Notes: generated from the letters alone by a model not told the origin. 61,010 bases of DNA from Flavobacterium omnivorum (GCF_900099915.1 NZ_FNDB01000020.1:1-61010), one strand, 5' to 3'. Shown: positions 35,236-44,688, counted from the first letter of the stretch. A program made the numbers and translations.

Positions 35236-36069
35236 TTAAAGAGGTTCTGCATAGTTTTTTTCTGTTGAAGTATTGAGGTGTTTTGCTCTGTTTGGTTTTT
35301 CATTGGTGTTGAATTTATTTGCGTTCAGCATCCAGTTTTGTGCAGCTGCTGTCCAGTCAATCATTGGGGTTTTGCCACCAACGAGCCAACCGTTGCTGGA
35401 GAAATAATTGAAGAATTTTTGTGCTTCGAGTTCCGGGAAGTTTTGTTTGAGAAAATATGCTTTGACGTCTTCGATTGTTGGCTTCTCGACTGCGCTCGAA
35501 GTGACAAAACCTTCTTTTTCTTTTTTCGCGGAACTTTTTTCTTTTTGATTTTTATCATTTTGAATTTTTAAATCGGAATTGTCATTTTCAAAATTTTGGG
35601 ATTGCTCACCCAAGTTTAAATCATTTGAAATGTTTGTTTTGTTTATATAGTTTATAGAAGGTACTAGCGCTTGTTCAGTGCCTGTCTCATTACTTGTTCC
35701 TCTCTTGTTCACTACCTGTTCAGTATTTGGTAAAATTTTTTCGTTTTTGCTTGCTCTTTTTTGAACGGGTTTTAAGTCTTCTGAAAAATTGAAAAGTATG
35801 ACCATACTGCCTTTATATGGATTGAATGAGGGTTCATATTTGAGATACCCTTTGTCGTTTAATTCCCTCATGCACTTGTGATAGGTTGCTTTGGAACAAA
35901 TCTTACTGATGCGCATCACCTCATCTCTGGTTATGCTTATTGGATTTTTAAAACGGTTTATATTCCAGAATTGGAATAATGCAATGTATAAACTGATATG
36001 AGTAGGGTTGAGGTTTCGATCGTGGACTATGCGGTCGAAGAATCCGGTTAGGTGTTTTATGTAATTCAT
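35236..36069 (-). CDS. Winged-helix replication/regulatory protein of a mobile element
   Basis: The protein starts at MNYIKHLTGFFDRIVHDRNLNPTHISLYIALFQFWNINRF (ATG 36069). A longer frame to 36111 begins inside repeats and is not conserved-looking. The first ~110 residues form a winged-helix domain (ISITRDEVMRISKICSKATYHKCMRELNDKGYLKY) as in Bacteroidota element replication proteins. The middle is low-complexity (N, K, S, E). The C-terminus (FPELEAQKFFNYFSSNGWLVGGKTPMIDWTAAAQNWM) resembles helicase-loader-interacting domains. A dispersed DNA repeat (35482-35506) is translated within it. Confidence 0.65.
   Translation of the reverse strand: MNYIKHLTGFFDRIVHDRNLNPTHISLYIALFQFWNINRFKNPISITRDEVMRISKICSKATYHKCMRELNDKGYLKYEPSFNPYKGSMVILFNFSEDLKPVQKRASKNEKILPNTEQVVNKRGTSNETGTEQALVPSINYINKTNISNDLNLGEQSQNFENDNSDLKIQNDKNQKEKSSAKKEKEGFVTSSAVEKPTIEDVKAYFLKQNFPELEAQKFFNYFSSNGWLVGGKTPMIDWTAAAQNWMLNANKFNTNEKPNRAKHLNTSTEKNYAEPL
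35482..35506. repeat. Dispersed repeat inside a coding region
   Basis: CTTCTCGACTGCGCTCGAAG followed by TGACA belongs to the same repeat class as 10169-10192 and 36102-36124. Here it lies in frame within the winged-helix gene and adds the residues VTSSAVEK at the linker before the C-terminal domain. Confidence 0.55.
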
Positions 36070-36101
36070 TTTATTAGTGAATAGTGAGTAGTGAAAAGTG
36101 T

Positions 36102-36124
36102 CCTTCGACAAGCTCAGGATGACA
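36102..36124. repeat. Dispersed intergenic repeat
   Basis: CCTTCGACAAGCTCAGGATG and ACA form a copy of a short imperfect palindromic repeat common in Bacteroidota spacers. It is flanked by direct copies of AGTGAATAGTGAGTAGTGAAAAGT-like sequence (36077-36100 and 36124-36148). Confidence 0.5.
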
Positions 36125-36184
36125 GTGAGTGGTGAATGGTGAAAAGTAAAACGGAATTAGATTGCTTTGCTCCTCATAATGACT

Positions 36185-36475
36185 TTACTTGAAAAGGACA
36201 GGAAGGGCATTCACTTTATTTCCGTTTAGAAGTTTTTCAATATCAGTGTGGTCATAATACATAGTTCCGCCGATTTTCGTGTAGGAAAGTGTTCCGTTAA
36301 TGCGGAGGTTTTGAAGTGTTCCTGGAGAAATGTTTAGGAGCTCCCGTACTTCAGCAGATTTTAACCATTTTTTGTTTTGGGTTGTGGTTTGCGATTCAAA
36401 GATTTTTTTGATTTCCTCTAAAAGCTCTTTTTTGAATTCGATCAAATCTTCTGTTGTGATAATTGTTGCTGCCAT
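36185..36475 (-). CDS. HTH_17/excisionase-like DNA-binding protein
   Basis: This 96-aa protein has an N-terminal coiled helix (EDLIEFKKELLEEIKKIFES) and a MerR-type HTH_17 domain: KKWLKSAEVRELLNISPGTLQNLRINGTLSYTKIGGTMYYDHTDIEKLL. Such proteins sit just upstream of the winged-helix and ATPase genes in Bacteroidota integrative elements and act as excisionase-like or regulatory factors. The order here (HTH_17, winged helix, ATPase, all minus) matches that arrangement. Confidence 0.8.
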   Translation of the reverse strand: MAATIITTEDLIEFKKELLEEIKKIFESQTTTQNKKWLKSAEVRELLNISPGTLQNLRINGTLSYTKIGGTMYYDHTDIEKLLNGNKVNALPVLFK

Positions 36476-36795
36476 TTTAATGTGTTTTTAAGTTGTTAAT
36501 TTTCTAGCGCTATTGTGTTACAAAATTGTTTGCTTTTATTTATTTTTTATCCCCATGGCTTTCGTAGTACCGAAGTAATTTAACATTTCGGCATTTTTAA
36601 AAGCGTGTTTTGGGGCTTGTTTAGTTTTATTTTTTTCTTTCTGTGTTTACAGTTTCGTATTTCAAGAGTATATATTTCTAAAAAAGAATGCATCAATATG
36701 TATATCCGATCAATTTAAAACTGCTAAAACTGCTTGATTGGTTGTTCCTTCCGTCAGAAATAGTAATTAATTCTGTTGAACCATCTTCTTTTTGT
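36476..36795. other. AT-rich promoter spacer of the element control genes
   Basis: No gene is visible. Several TAnnTTTG-like boxes and T-rich stretches on the minus strand could serve the HTH_17 gene, but none has a clearly spaced -33 TTTG partner. No repeat was seen. Confidence 0.35.
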
Positions 36796-37014
36796 TTATA
36801 GTTTATCAATCTCTTGTTTTACTTGGTTCCAGTATTTTTTTGTTTGTAAATCATTAAATGCATTTTCCTCGTTGTAAAGAGTCAATAAACTTAAAATTTC
36901 ATCAACTGCTATTTTGGCACATTCTTTAGCTTCTCTAAATTCTTTTGCATCGGCTCTCCATTGATGTTTATACATCTGTTTTACCAATTCTTTTGCTTTT
37001 GTTTTTGCACTCAT
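36796..37014 (-). CDS. Small hypothetical protein of the mobile element
   Basis: This 72-aa protein is soluble, helical and highly charged (KTKAKELVKQMYKHQWRADAKEFREAKECAKIAVDEILSLL). I do not recognise a family. It lies in the run of minus-strand element genes between HTH_17 and RteC. Proteins of this size and composition occur often in such runs. Confidence 0.5.
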   Translation of the reverse strand: MSAKTKAKELVKQMYKHQWRADAKEFREAKECAKIAVDEILSLLTLYNEENAFNDLQTKKYWNQVKQEIDKL

Positions 37015-37179
37015 AATATTTATCGTTCATAACCACATCTGATAACAGCTAAGGTTTTACAAAATATGGGTTGTATTTTGGGATTTAAAAATTAGTGATT
37101 TTTTGTAATTATTGGTGCTTTATAAAAGTTGTGACCTATTTAATTTCTACTTCTTGAAGCTCCTTTCCGTTAGCGATTA

Positions 37180-37551
37180 TTACAAGAGAATTGAATTCAC
37201 TATAGATGAACTTTTGATATACTCTGGGTTTACAAATTTGTTTTTTGAAGTGCAGTATCTTTCGTTAAATCTAAAACATTCTATTACTTGTGCTTTACCA
37301 TCGTGAAAACAACTGACTAAATATTGATTTTTAGGATTGAAACGTGCGTAAAAATAACGGCAGTTTTCATTCTCTAAATCCAATTTTGGACTAATCCATT
37401 CAAATAATCGTAGGCGTTCCTCTTTGGTCATTTTATGATAATGTTTGTCGCTTACATCATCGAAAAACATTGACCTTGCGATTGGTCTTGGAGGAATACA
37501 AGCTTCTACGAGAAAAGCTAGTTCGAAAAAATCTATTGTAAAATTTGACAT
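37180..37551 (-). CDS. Hypothetical mobile-element protein
   Basis: This 123-aa protein reads ELAFLVEACIPPRPIARSMFFDDVSDKHYHKMTKEERLRLFEWI, then an aromatic-rich beta-like part. I associate this lead with hypothetical proteins near control genes of Bacteroidota conjugative elements. No catalytic motif, signal peptide or membrane segment is seen. Function unknown. Confidence 0.55.
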   Translation of the reverse strand: MSNFTIDFFELAFLVEACIPPRPIARSMFFDDVSDKHYHKMTKEERLRLFEWISPKLDLENENCRYFYARFNPKNQYLVSCFHDGKAQVIECFRFNERYCTSKNKFVNPEYIKSSSIVNSILL

Positions 37552-37592
37552 ATTATAAAATTTTAAAGGCTAATAAATAGAGCAATCACCTA

Positions 37593-37755
37593 TATACCAT
37601 TTAAGCCTAGCATTTACCGTAATAAAACATTCTTTTTCCCTTTCTTATTCAAAATAAAAATAAACCGTAGCCCAGCTATGCTTAATTTTTCTTTTTCTAA
37701 TAAAGAAAAAAATCTCTATTTTATTTTACAGTAAATCCTAAACTTAAATGGTATA
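37593..37755. repeat. 163-bp inverted-repeat structure
   Basis: TATACCATTTAAG (37593-37605) and CTTAAATGGTATA (37743-37755) are perfect 13-bp inverted repeats. Pairing continues imperfectly inward for about 24 more bp (AGCATTTACCGTAATAAAA against TTTTATTTTACAGTAAATCC). The centre is A/T-rich, with TTTTTC and GAAAAA strings that can pair too. This could be a MITE-like element, a transfer-origin cruciform or a transcribed hairpin. It lies in the 362-bp gap upstream of the gene ending at 37551 and downstream of rteC. Confidence 0.6.
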
Positions 37756-37913
37756 ATAGCACATTTGTAAAATGGCTTTTAAAGGCGTTGCTTAGTTGAT
37801 GTTTTGTGTTTGTAAAATTATCTGAAGGTGCTGTGGTGGACTTTTATGCCCAATGAGATAACAGTTTTCGATTGCTTTAGTTTTCGGAGTTCCGATTGGG
37901 TTCCGACTTTTCA

Positions 37914-38744
37914 TCATTCGTCTTCTTTGTGAATTTTTTGCTGTAGATTCAGCATCAATTCTTCCAAAAATTTTGTTTTACTGCTTTTTCTATCTTTAAT
38001 TTCTGAGTAGGTTTTGTAGATATTGTCTATTTTGATGTTGAAGAAATCTTCAAATGAAGAAGCTATTGTATTTATGTCGGCCGCTCCATGGTTTAATGCT
38101 CCATTGGAGTAAAGGGCATAGATTAATTCGGCTAGCGCCGTTTTGGGCGCTGTCCATAGTAATACTTTGTGTTTTTTTTCTTCAAATAGTGTGGCATTTC
38201 CAGCATTGAGTTTTTGCATTGCTTCCCGGATATAATGGATGAAGCGGTACATTGCTTTTACTTTCGCCCAGAGCATATCATGTGAGGAGGAGAATTCGGG
38301 ATACTGGTAATAATCGGTCATAGGAGTGAAAGGAAAGCTATTGCCAGGGTTTCTTGTGAAAAACTGATGATCGATATAGGTGTATCCTTGCTCCATATAA
38401 TTTACAAAATCTAAATTGCGGGAAAAGAACTTATTGATTTTTCGCATTTCTTTCTCCAGAAACTCGATTTGGTAGGATGTTCCCGCTTTAGGTTTGCGTA
38501 GTTCACAAGAATGGACTTCGGTAAAATAGATGAGATAACTCATTGGAAGCGGTTTGGTGTTTTTGAAAAAATCAATCTCGTCGGGTGTTGTTTCGAAATC
38601 GTTTTGCTCGACTTTTTCTTTCAGGTTTGCTAAGGTTTTGTTGCATAAATTAATGCCATCAGTTGCTTTTTTGAGATGGTTTTCTTCGGAATTAATGATC
38701 GAGTTTATTTTATAATTAAAATCTTCAATAGTGTTTTTGAACAT
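37914..38744 (-). CDS. rteC: RteC-domain protein
   Basis: This 276-aa protein has the RteC features: a helical N-terminus, FFKNTKPLPMSYLIYFTEVHSCELRKPKAG, FFSRNLDFVNYMEQGYTYIDHQFFTR, and the C-terminal KTALAELIYALYSNGALNHGAADINTIASSFEDFFNI. RteC is the activator of excision genes in CTnDOT-type elements, where it binds inverted half sites near the excision operon. No exc genes are in the window. Here it neighbours a metabolic/transport cluster, so it may serve an element that extends further or has decayed. Confidence 0.88.
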   Translation of the reverse strand: MFKNTIEDFNYKINSIINSEENHLKKATDGINLCNKTLANLKEKVEQNDFETTPDEIDFFKNTKPLPMSYLIYFTEVHSCELRKPKAGTSYQIEFLEKEMRKINKFFSRNLDFVNYMEQGYTYIDHQFFTRNPGNSFPFTPMTDYYQYPEFSSSHDMLWAKVKAMYRFIHYIREAMQKLNAGNATLFEEKKHKVLLWTAPKTALAELIYALYSNGALNHGAADINTIASSFEDFFNIKIDNIYKTYSEIKDRKSSKTKFLEELMLNLQQKIHKEDE

Positions 38745-38759
38745 AGTAGGGTTTTTATC

Positions 38760-38985
38760 CTCTCCCCAGCCCTCTCCGAAGGAGAGGGAGCGAAGGCTTG
38801 ATTCGTTTATCTTTTTATGATGTTTGTTGTTTTAATGGCAAAGGTTTGACTGATGTGATCCCTCTTTCGTCGGGACAAAACAGTGAAGAACTAAAGCGGT
38901 TCTCGATACATTTTCCATTCCATTTTGTTCCATGAAAAACACTCGAACTGACGACTGTATTTTTAGACTTTATTTCCTGTATTGT
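38760..38985. repeat. Dispersed repeats between rteC and the oxoamine-synthase gene
   Basis: The stretch contains CCCTCTCCGAAGGAGAGGG (hairpin, 38771-38789), a GTTCTCGATACATTTT / GAAAAACACTCGAACTGACG unit (to 38955) shared with 10083-10155, and CGTCGGGAC. A 63-codon minus frame (38815-39006) runs through these repeats and overlaps the next gene. I regard it as non-coding. Confidence 0.5.
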
Positions 38986-38986
38986 T

Positions 38987-41410
38987 TTAACGTGTTTTGT
39001 CTTCATTTTGAAGTGTGCCCATTAATTCCATTGAAAAGTTATCTCTTGTCTGAAGGTAGGCGACTTTTGGAATTATTGTAGCGCCGAGTTTTCTTTTTTC
39101 GAAAGTTGCCGATACTCCAAAATCAATTTTGTTTAAGTTTAGTTCTCGAGCTCGTTTGATAGCCTGAAAAAGGAGTTGGCGGTAGAGCTGGAATTCTTTG
39201 GCGTAGGTATAATCCATTCCTATTAAAGCTGGTACAAAGGTGGAGTCCATATTTTTATAACAAAATAGAATTCCGACTAATGGGGTTGAAATTTCTTCTT
39301 TTAAATATAGAAGTATGAATTCCCATTGGGGATGGTTCTCCATTTTTTGGAATACTTCTATGGGGTAGGTAAATGTATTTATGGCGTGATTGTTATTTTT
39401 TACATTTTCATACAATTTATATGCCTGCTCTAATTCTTCGTTTGTTAATTGATTTTTTATTACAATATCAAAAGCCTGTTCAAAAGGAAGTACCTCTTTC
39501 AAAAAATGTTTTCTAGAACGGGAAGAAAGAGAAGCCGAAAATTCCTCGATACTATTCCATTCGTTATTTTGTATGATGCAGGTTTCGGGCATGTTTATTT
39601 TTAAGAAACCCTGATTGTGGAATATACGATTCAATTGTTCGTCTTCTTCGAAATCTCTTAAAACGAGTATATCTGCGTTTAATTGATGGTACAATGTTTC
39701 CACTTGTTCCAGTAAAAGCATTATGGCTTCTTCTGCTAATGGGTGTGTTTTATTGATGTAACAATGATTGCCCTCTGTAAATAAGGAGCCCATTCCCAAG
39801 ACTTTTGAAGTCAGGTATAATGGATTTTGTTTTCTTTTTTCTTCCAGTTGAAGCGAAATGGATTCTGAAGCTAACATATCGTCTTTCCAGAGTCCGAAAG
39901 TAAAAAAAGTTGCCAGTATGGGAATTCCATTTTTGTCTGTGATTACATAATAATGAAAGTCCCAGTTGTTTTCCGGGCAATCTGTATTTGTAAAAGCATT
40001 TTCCAAGAAACATAAACCTTCCCAGTCAAAAGTGCTTTGTCCGCCTAAAAGTTCATTCCAATTTTGCTTGTTTATTTTTTCTATGGAAGTTTCATACTGT
40101 AATTTTAAGTCTGTTTTTGGCTGTAAATTTCCAATAGTAGAAATCGTTTCTACTACGCCAAAAGCTTTATTTACTTTGTGTTGCGAATTACCCGATTCTT
40201 CCAATGCTTTTGGGAAATGGTATTCCATTGCTTTCACTAATGCTTTTATTTCTTCTTTTTGGTTGTGTCTCGAAAGGGTAATGCGAATACCTGTATTTTT
40301 GATTGGAACTGCGGGGTATATTGCGGGATTTACATAAAAACCTTCGTCAAATAGTCGTTGTACCATTTTGTAAGCTGTCAAAGGCATAGCGGTTCCCAAG
40401 AAAAATACCGGAGAATTGTTTAAGGCAATCATTGGAAGCGTGGTATTTTCCAATAATGATTTGAAATATTCTATTTTATTGGATAAATCGGATTGTAATA
40501 CTGTGATTTCGGGAGAAAGATGAATATCTGCGGATGCAATTGCAGCTGCTACTGAAGCCGGTTCCAATTGTGCTGAAAAAGTAAGAGGTCCACCAAAGTT
40601 TTTGATTTTGTCACGTAATTTTTCATTGATACACAATAATGTCGCTCCGCTAGCACCAAATGTTTTGCTCAAAGTTCCAAATAGTAATACATTTTCAGGT
40701 AAATCTTTTAAAATGTCCAAGACATATCCAGTTCCATTTTTTCCTCGCCAACTCATACCATGTACATCGTCAAAATAAAGGTGTAGTTGCGGGTATTTTT
40801 TGGATAGTTGCATCAAATCTGTTATGGGTGCGAAATCGCCAAACATAGAATATACACCGTCTGCCATATACCATATTTTATTGCATCGCGTAGTAAGTTG
40901 TTTTATTTTGTCTTCCAGCATATTCAAATTACAGTGTCGGATCATTTCAACTGGTATACCTCTTATTTTGAGTAATTGACAGGCATTTTGTACACTCCAA
41001 TGCACCTGATGGTCTAGAATCACCCCGTCTTCATCCCTTACTACTGTTGGGATTACTGCTAGATGACCAAGCGTACTGTTCTTGGTTATAATGGGAGGTA
41101 TTCCATACATTTTCTCGATTTTTGATTCCAGCTCATTATATAACGGATTAGAAATATAGGTTTTGGAAAGGGGGAATTGTGTTCCATACTGTTGGATGGC
41201 TGCTATTGCTGCTTCTTTTAATCGGATGTCTTGTTCGAGTCCCAGGTATCCTGTTGTACCAAAATGAAACATTTTTTTGCCTTTTATTTGTAGCGTTCGT
41301 CCATTCAATATTTGATCTTCGGCATACAAATGGAGTACTCCTTCTTTTTTTGCTCCTGAGATTACTTCATCGACTGTATCAATGAAATTGTTGTGTTTGA
41401 TTTTTGCCAT
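38987..41410 (-). CDS. Alpha-oxoamine synthase-like PLP enzyme fused to a GNAT domain
   Basis: This 807-aa protein joins two enzymes. Residues ~40-400 are an alpha-oxoamine synthase (AONS/KBL/SPT/CFAT family): GTTGYLGLEQ, a D214-D215-V-H217 cofactor motif and K249 in GTLSKTFGASGA as the PLP lysine. Such enzymes condense an amino acid with an acyl thioester. Residues ~450-800 resemble a peptidoglycan/FemAB-like GNAT acyltransferase (LYRQLLFQAIKRARELNLNKIDFGVSATFEKRKLG). The pair may make and further acylate a lipid-like aminoketone. It is divergent from the STAS/AraC genes. The substrate is unknown. Confidence 0.8.
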   Translation of the reverse strand: MAKIKHNNFIDTVDEVISGAKKEGVLHLYAEDQILNGRTLQIKGKKMFHFGTTGYLGLEQDIRLKEAAIAAIQQYGTQFPLSKTYISNPLYNELESKIEKMYGIPPIITKNSTLGHLAVIPTVVRDEDGVILDHQVHWSVQNACQLLKIRGIPVEMIRHCNLNMLEDKIKQLTTRCNKIWYMADGVYSMFGDFAPITDLMQLSKKYPQLHLYFDDVHGMSWRGKNGTGYVLDILKDLPENVLLFGTLSKTFGASGATLLCINEKLRDKIKNFGGPLTFSAQLEPASVAAAIASADIHLSPEITVLQSDLSNKIEYFKSLLENTTLPMIALNNSPVFFLGTAMPLTAYKMVQRLFDEGFYVNPAIYPAVPIKNTGIRITLSRHNQKEEIKALVKAMEYHFPKALEESGNSQHKVNKAFGVVETISTIGNLQPKTDLKLQYETSIEKINKQNWNELLGGQSTFDWEGLCFLENAFTNTDCPENNWDFHYYVITDKNGIPILATFFTFGLWKDDMLASESISLQLEEKRKQNPLYLTSKVLGMGSLFTEGNHCYINKTHPLAEEAIMLLLEQVETLYHQLNADILVLRDFEEDEQLNRIFHNQGFLKINMPETCIIQNNEWNSIEEFSASLSSRSRKHFLKEVLPFEQAFDIVIKNQLTNEELEQAYKLYENVKNNNHAINTFTYPIEVFQKMENHPQWEFILLYLKEEISTPLVGILFCYKNMDSTFVPALIGMDYTYAKEFQLYRQLLFQAIKRARELNLNKIDFGVSATFEKRKLGATIIPKVAYLQTRDNFSMELMGTLQNEDKTR

Positions 41411-41655
41411 TTGTTTGAGGGATGTGGTTATTTGATATTAATTTTTAGGAGTACTATTTTTAGGTAAAAATCTGAATAAATAATAAAACTAATGTCTTCT
41501 GATTACACAATAATCCTTATGAGATAACTTATAATCCCGATTAGATAATTTTTTGTCTATTTATGGCTAATTGTATTGTTTTGTGTTTGTTTTGTATGAT
41601 TTTTAATATTTTTTTTGGTAAATTGTGCCGTTTTTATTTTTAAATCTATATAAAA

Positions 41656-42033
41656 ATGATAGATAATTATCATGAGAATGAGTTTGCTCTATTCTGGATT
41701 CAGAATGATATTTTTTATTTTGAGTATAAGCCTAATGTTGTCATTAATTTAAAAGCTGCTCAACTTGTAGTAGCCGATCGAATACTAGTACAAAATGAAA
41801 AAGCATATCCAGTCTTATGTGATATTCGTGGAATAATGGATTCTGACAAAGCTGCCAGAGATTATTTGGCCCAATCTGGTTCTGTGTTAACCAAAGCTGT
41901 TAGTTTAATAGGAAACGATACTGTCTTATTGAGCATTATGTCTTTTTATATCACAATCAACAAACCACGGGTTCCCACAAAATTTTTCACTGAAGAATTG
42001 GCTGCGCTGGCATTTCTCGAAATGTACACTTAG
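41656..42033 (+). CDS. STAS-like small protein
   Basis: This 125-aa protein reads MIDNYHENEFALFWIQNDIFYFEYKPNVVINLKAAQLVVADRILVQNEKAYPVLCDIRGIMDSDKAARDYLAQSG and ends FFTEELAALAFLEMY. The beta-alpha-beta pattern and the central D-I-R-G turn resemble SpoIIAA/STAS-like proteins frequent in Flavobacteriia. It may sense or bind a partner protein. It is followed after 51 bp by an AraC-type regulator on the same strand, and the two are probably co-transcribed. Confidence 0.5.
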   Translation: MIDNYHENEFALFWIQNDIFYFEYKPNVVINLKAAQLVVADRILVQNEKAYPVLCDIRGIMDSDKAARDYLAQSGSVLTKAVSLIGNDTVLLSIMSFYITINKPRVPTKFFTEELAALAFLEMYT

Positions 42034-42084
42034 ATCCTGTTCTCAACTATTGGACTACTGTTTTATCACTAATTTGAATTTGTT

Positions 42085-43002
42085 ATGCATCAAGAAATTA
42101 ATCAGAGGCGTATTCATAATATGTCACAAATGCAACTTGAAATGGCGAGGGGCAATTTTTCAGTTCGGGTTCCAAGAAGTGGGCAAAATGATGAATTGGA
42201 GGGATTAGCAGTACTTATGAATATGGCAGCCGAAGAAATGAAGGAAGCCGTTTTTCATTCTGGTTTTGTTAATCCTCATTATAACTACAAATACATGGTG
42301 CAATCCTCATTTTTATTGGATGCCGATTTTATAATTAAAACTTACAATGCAGACTCCTCAGCTGTTTTAGGATTCTCTTCTGATTTTTTACTCCGTAAAA
42401 CTTTTAGTAGTTTGCTTGCGGAGGAGTCCTTATCCTTATGGAAAACAATAGAACAAAAAATAGTACTAGATTCGAATTATCATACTACAGTGGAGCTTGT
42501 GTATATTACAGAAAATAAATTGTTGTCGCCCGCTTTATGCACTGTTTATGGACTTCCCCATACTTCTGAAATTTTAATTACTACTGTGTCGACTGTTGTT
42601 GAAGAAAATGTCTTAAAATATGTATTGGCAACTTCAAAACATATTACCCAACGTATAGGATTTAGCCGCTCTTCTGACGTACAAATGATTCAAGATGTGT
42701 ATGATTATATTTTAGATCATTTGGATACACCATTACCTTCCATGCAAGAGCTAGCCCGTATTTTTGGGACTAATGACTTTAAATTAAAGTTTGGATTTAA
42801 GCTATTATTCAAAAAAAGTATTTATCAATTTTATAATACGGAGCGATTGAAAAAAGCCCATTTTTTGATTCAACAGACCACAATTCCTTTGAAAACGATT
42901 GCTTTTATGAGTGCATTTGCAACTTATCCCAATTTTTCAAAGAATTTTAAAAAAGAGTTCGGTTATACCCCGATGGATATTAAGAGGAGTTTAAGGGTTT
43001 AA
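42085..43002 (+). CDS. AraC-type regulator with HAMP-like and PAS-like N-terminal parts
   Basis: This 305-aa protein starts with a HAMP-like helix (MARGNFSVRVPRSGQNDELEGLAVLMNMAAEEM), continues with a PAS-like region (DADFIIKTYNADSSAVLGFSSDFLLRKTFSSLL, residues ~75-130) and ends in two AraC HTH units (PSMQELARIFGTNDFKLKFGFKLLFKKSIYQFYNTERLKKAHFLI; IAFMSAFATYPNFSKNFKKEFGYTPMDIKRS). There is no membrane segment, so it senses a cytoplasmic cue. It probably controls the adjacent oxoamine-synthase, MauE and DUF6520 genes. Confidence 0.8.
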   Translation: MHQEINQRRIHNMSQMQLEMARGNFSVRVPRSGQNDELEGLAVLMNMAAEEMKEAVFHSGFVNPHYNYKYMVQSSFLLDADFIIKTYNADSSAVLGFSSDFLLRKTFSSLLAEESLSLWKTIEQKIVLDSNYHTTVELVYITENKLLSPALCTVYGLPHTSEILITTVSTVVEENVLKYVLATSKHITQRIGFSRSSDVQMIQDVYDYILDHLDTPLPSMQELARIFGTNDFKLKFGFKLLFKKSIYQFYNTERLKKAHFLIQQTTIPLKTIAFMSAFATYPNFSKNFKKEFGYTPMDIKRSLRV

Positions 43003-43185
43003 GGGTTTTGAAGTTTAAGAGTTTAAGGGGTTAAGGGTTTAAAGGTTTAATAAGAAGGGAAGTTAGATATTGATCGGTCCATTATAAAAAAAATCCTTTT
43101 TAGACAATTTAAGATCCTGATTTGACAACACTTATGGTTTTATATTTTGGAATTTTATATCGTAATAAATTAATAGTTTATCGAT

Positions 43186-44688
43186 ATGAAATTAAGTGTC
43201 CAAAATAGCCGTATTGTTCTAAGTATTATTTGTCAGCTCTATATTCTATTATTTGTTTATGCAGCAGTCAGTAAATTATTGGATTTTGAAAATTTTCAGG
43301 TGCAACTGGGACAATCTCCACTACTAAGCAGCTTCGCAGGTTCGGTAGCTTATGTAGTTCCTACTTTGGAATTGATTATATGTGGCTTTTTACTATCATC
43401 ACGATGGCGAATAATTGGATTATTTGCAGCGTATGGACTTATGGTCATGTTTACAGCGTACATCTATATTATCCTCAATTACAGTTCATTTATTCCCTGT
43501 TCATGTGGTGGTATTTTGGAAGATTTGTCATGGAACCAGCACATGTTTTTTAATGGCGTTTTTATAGTGCTTTCAGTTATGGCAATTTTGCTTAACAATC
43601 CTGAACAAAATGGAAAGAAATACATTCTTCTAGGAATTGGAGGTTTTTTCAGTATAGGTTTGATCGCTACGTTATTCTATATGTCCGAAAACATTATGCA
43701 TCATCATAATAATTTTACCCGAAGGTTTCCTCATTTTCCTGCGGTCATGGATAAAGAAATGGATCTTCAATCTGATTCCTATTACTTTGCAGGAAGTGAT
43801 AGCGGTAAAATATACCTTGGCAATTATACTGCACCGCTTCAGATTCTGGAAATTGACAGCACTTTAAAAACCAAGACGATTCATAGAATAAAGCTCGATA
43901 GAATGAATCTACCCTTTACTGCGATTCAGATAAAAATTCTTGCACCCTATTTTTATGTTGTTGATGGCAATGTGCCGTGTGTTTTCAAAGGAAAAATATC
44001 CAATTGGAAAGCTTCTTATGTTATGCGTGGCGATCCCTATTTTTCACAGTTTGTACCAACTGATTCTTCAAAAATAGCATTCCGTACAATATTAAAAAAG
44101 ACCAAAACAAATACTTTGGGCTTGTTTAATCTTAAGGACACTACAGTTATAAAATTTGAACCGAAATTAATTCAAAAGCAGATTGATGGAGTTTTCGACA
44201 CCGATGGGCAAACGCTTTATGATAACCAATCAAAAAGACTTGTGTATGTGTACACCTACCGGAACCAATTCATTGTAACGGATGTAAATCTGAAATTTCA
44301 GTACCGAGGAAATACGATAGACACAACGGCTCATGCCAAATTGAAAGTAGTAACTATTTCAAGTTCTGGTGAAACCAAATTAGCAGCGCCACCTTTACTG
44401 GTAAACAAAACCAGTGCAGTACACAACAATCTGTTATTTGTTGCTTCCAATTTACCGGGTAAATACGAAAGTTTAGTAATGTGGAAAAAGGCAAGTATTA
44501 TCGACTTATATAATCTTGACAATCGTGCTTACCTGTTGAGTTTTTATATATATGACAACGATAATAAAAAAATGAGAAGTTTTTGCCTTGAAGGGAACTA
44601 TCTATACGCATTAATTGGCGAAAAATTAATATCCTATAAGCTACGGAAGTCAGTTACCAAGAATTACCAAAATGAAATTATTTTATAA
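43186..44688 (+). CDS. MauE/DoxX-like membrane protein with a periplasmic beta domain
   Basis: This 500-aa protein has five hydrophobic helices in the first ~165 residues, with the MauE/DoxX-type lead (LYILLFVYAAVSKLLDFENFQVQLGQSPLL) and a Cys pair IPCSCGG after the third helix. The C-terminal ~320 residues have repeated beta-strand patterns (SGKIYLGNYTAPLQILEID; FKGKISNWKASYVMRG) like a propeller. MauE-type proteins help oxidise or transfer thiols for exported proteins. It is followed by a Cys-rich DUF6520 peptide gene, 83 bp downstream, which makes disulfide handling of that peptide plausible. Confidence 0.75.
   Translation: MKLSVQNSRIVLSIICQLYILLFVYAAVSKLLDFENFQVQLGQSPLLSSFAGSVAYVVPTLELIICGFLLSSRWRIIGLFAAYGLMVMFTAYIYIILNYSSFIPCSCGGILEDLSWNQHMFFNGVFIVLSVMAILLNNPEQNGKKYILLGIGGFFSIGLIATLFYMSENIMHHHNNFTRRFPHFPAVMDKEMDLQSDSYYFAGSDSGKIYLGNYTAPLQILEIDSTLKTKTIHRIKLDRMNLPFTAIQIKILAPYFYVVDGNVPCVFKGKISNWKASYVMRGDPYFSQFVPTDSSKIAFRTILKKTKTNTLGLFNLKDTTVIKFEPKLIQKQIDGVFDTDGQTLYDNQSKRLVYVYTYRNQFIVTDVNLKFQYRGNTIDTTAHAKLKVVTISSSGETKLAAPPLLVNKTSAVHNNLLFVASNLPGKYESLVMWKKASIIDLYNLDNRAYLLSFYIYDNDNKKMRSFCLEGNYLYALIGEKLISYKLRKSVTKNYQNEIIL

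Noticed and set aside
38815..39006. 63-codon minus-strand frame overlapping the oxoamine-synthase gene end
   Set aside because: It consists mostly of dispersed repeat sequence translated by chance and overlaps a clear gene by 20 bp.
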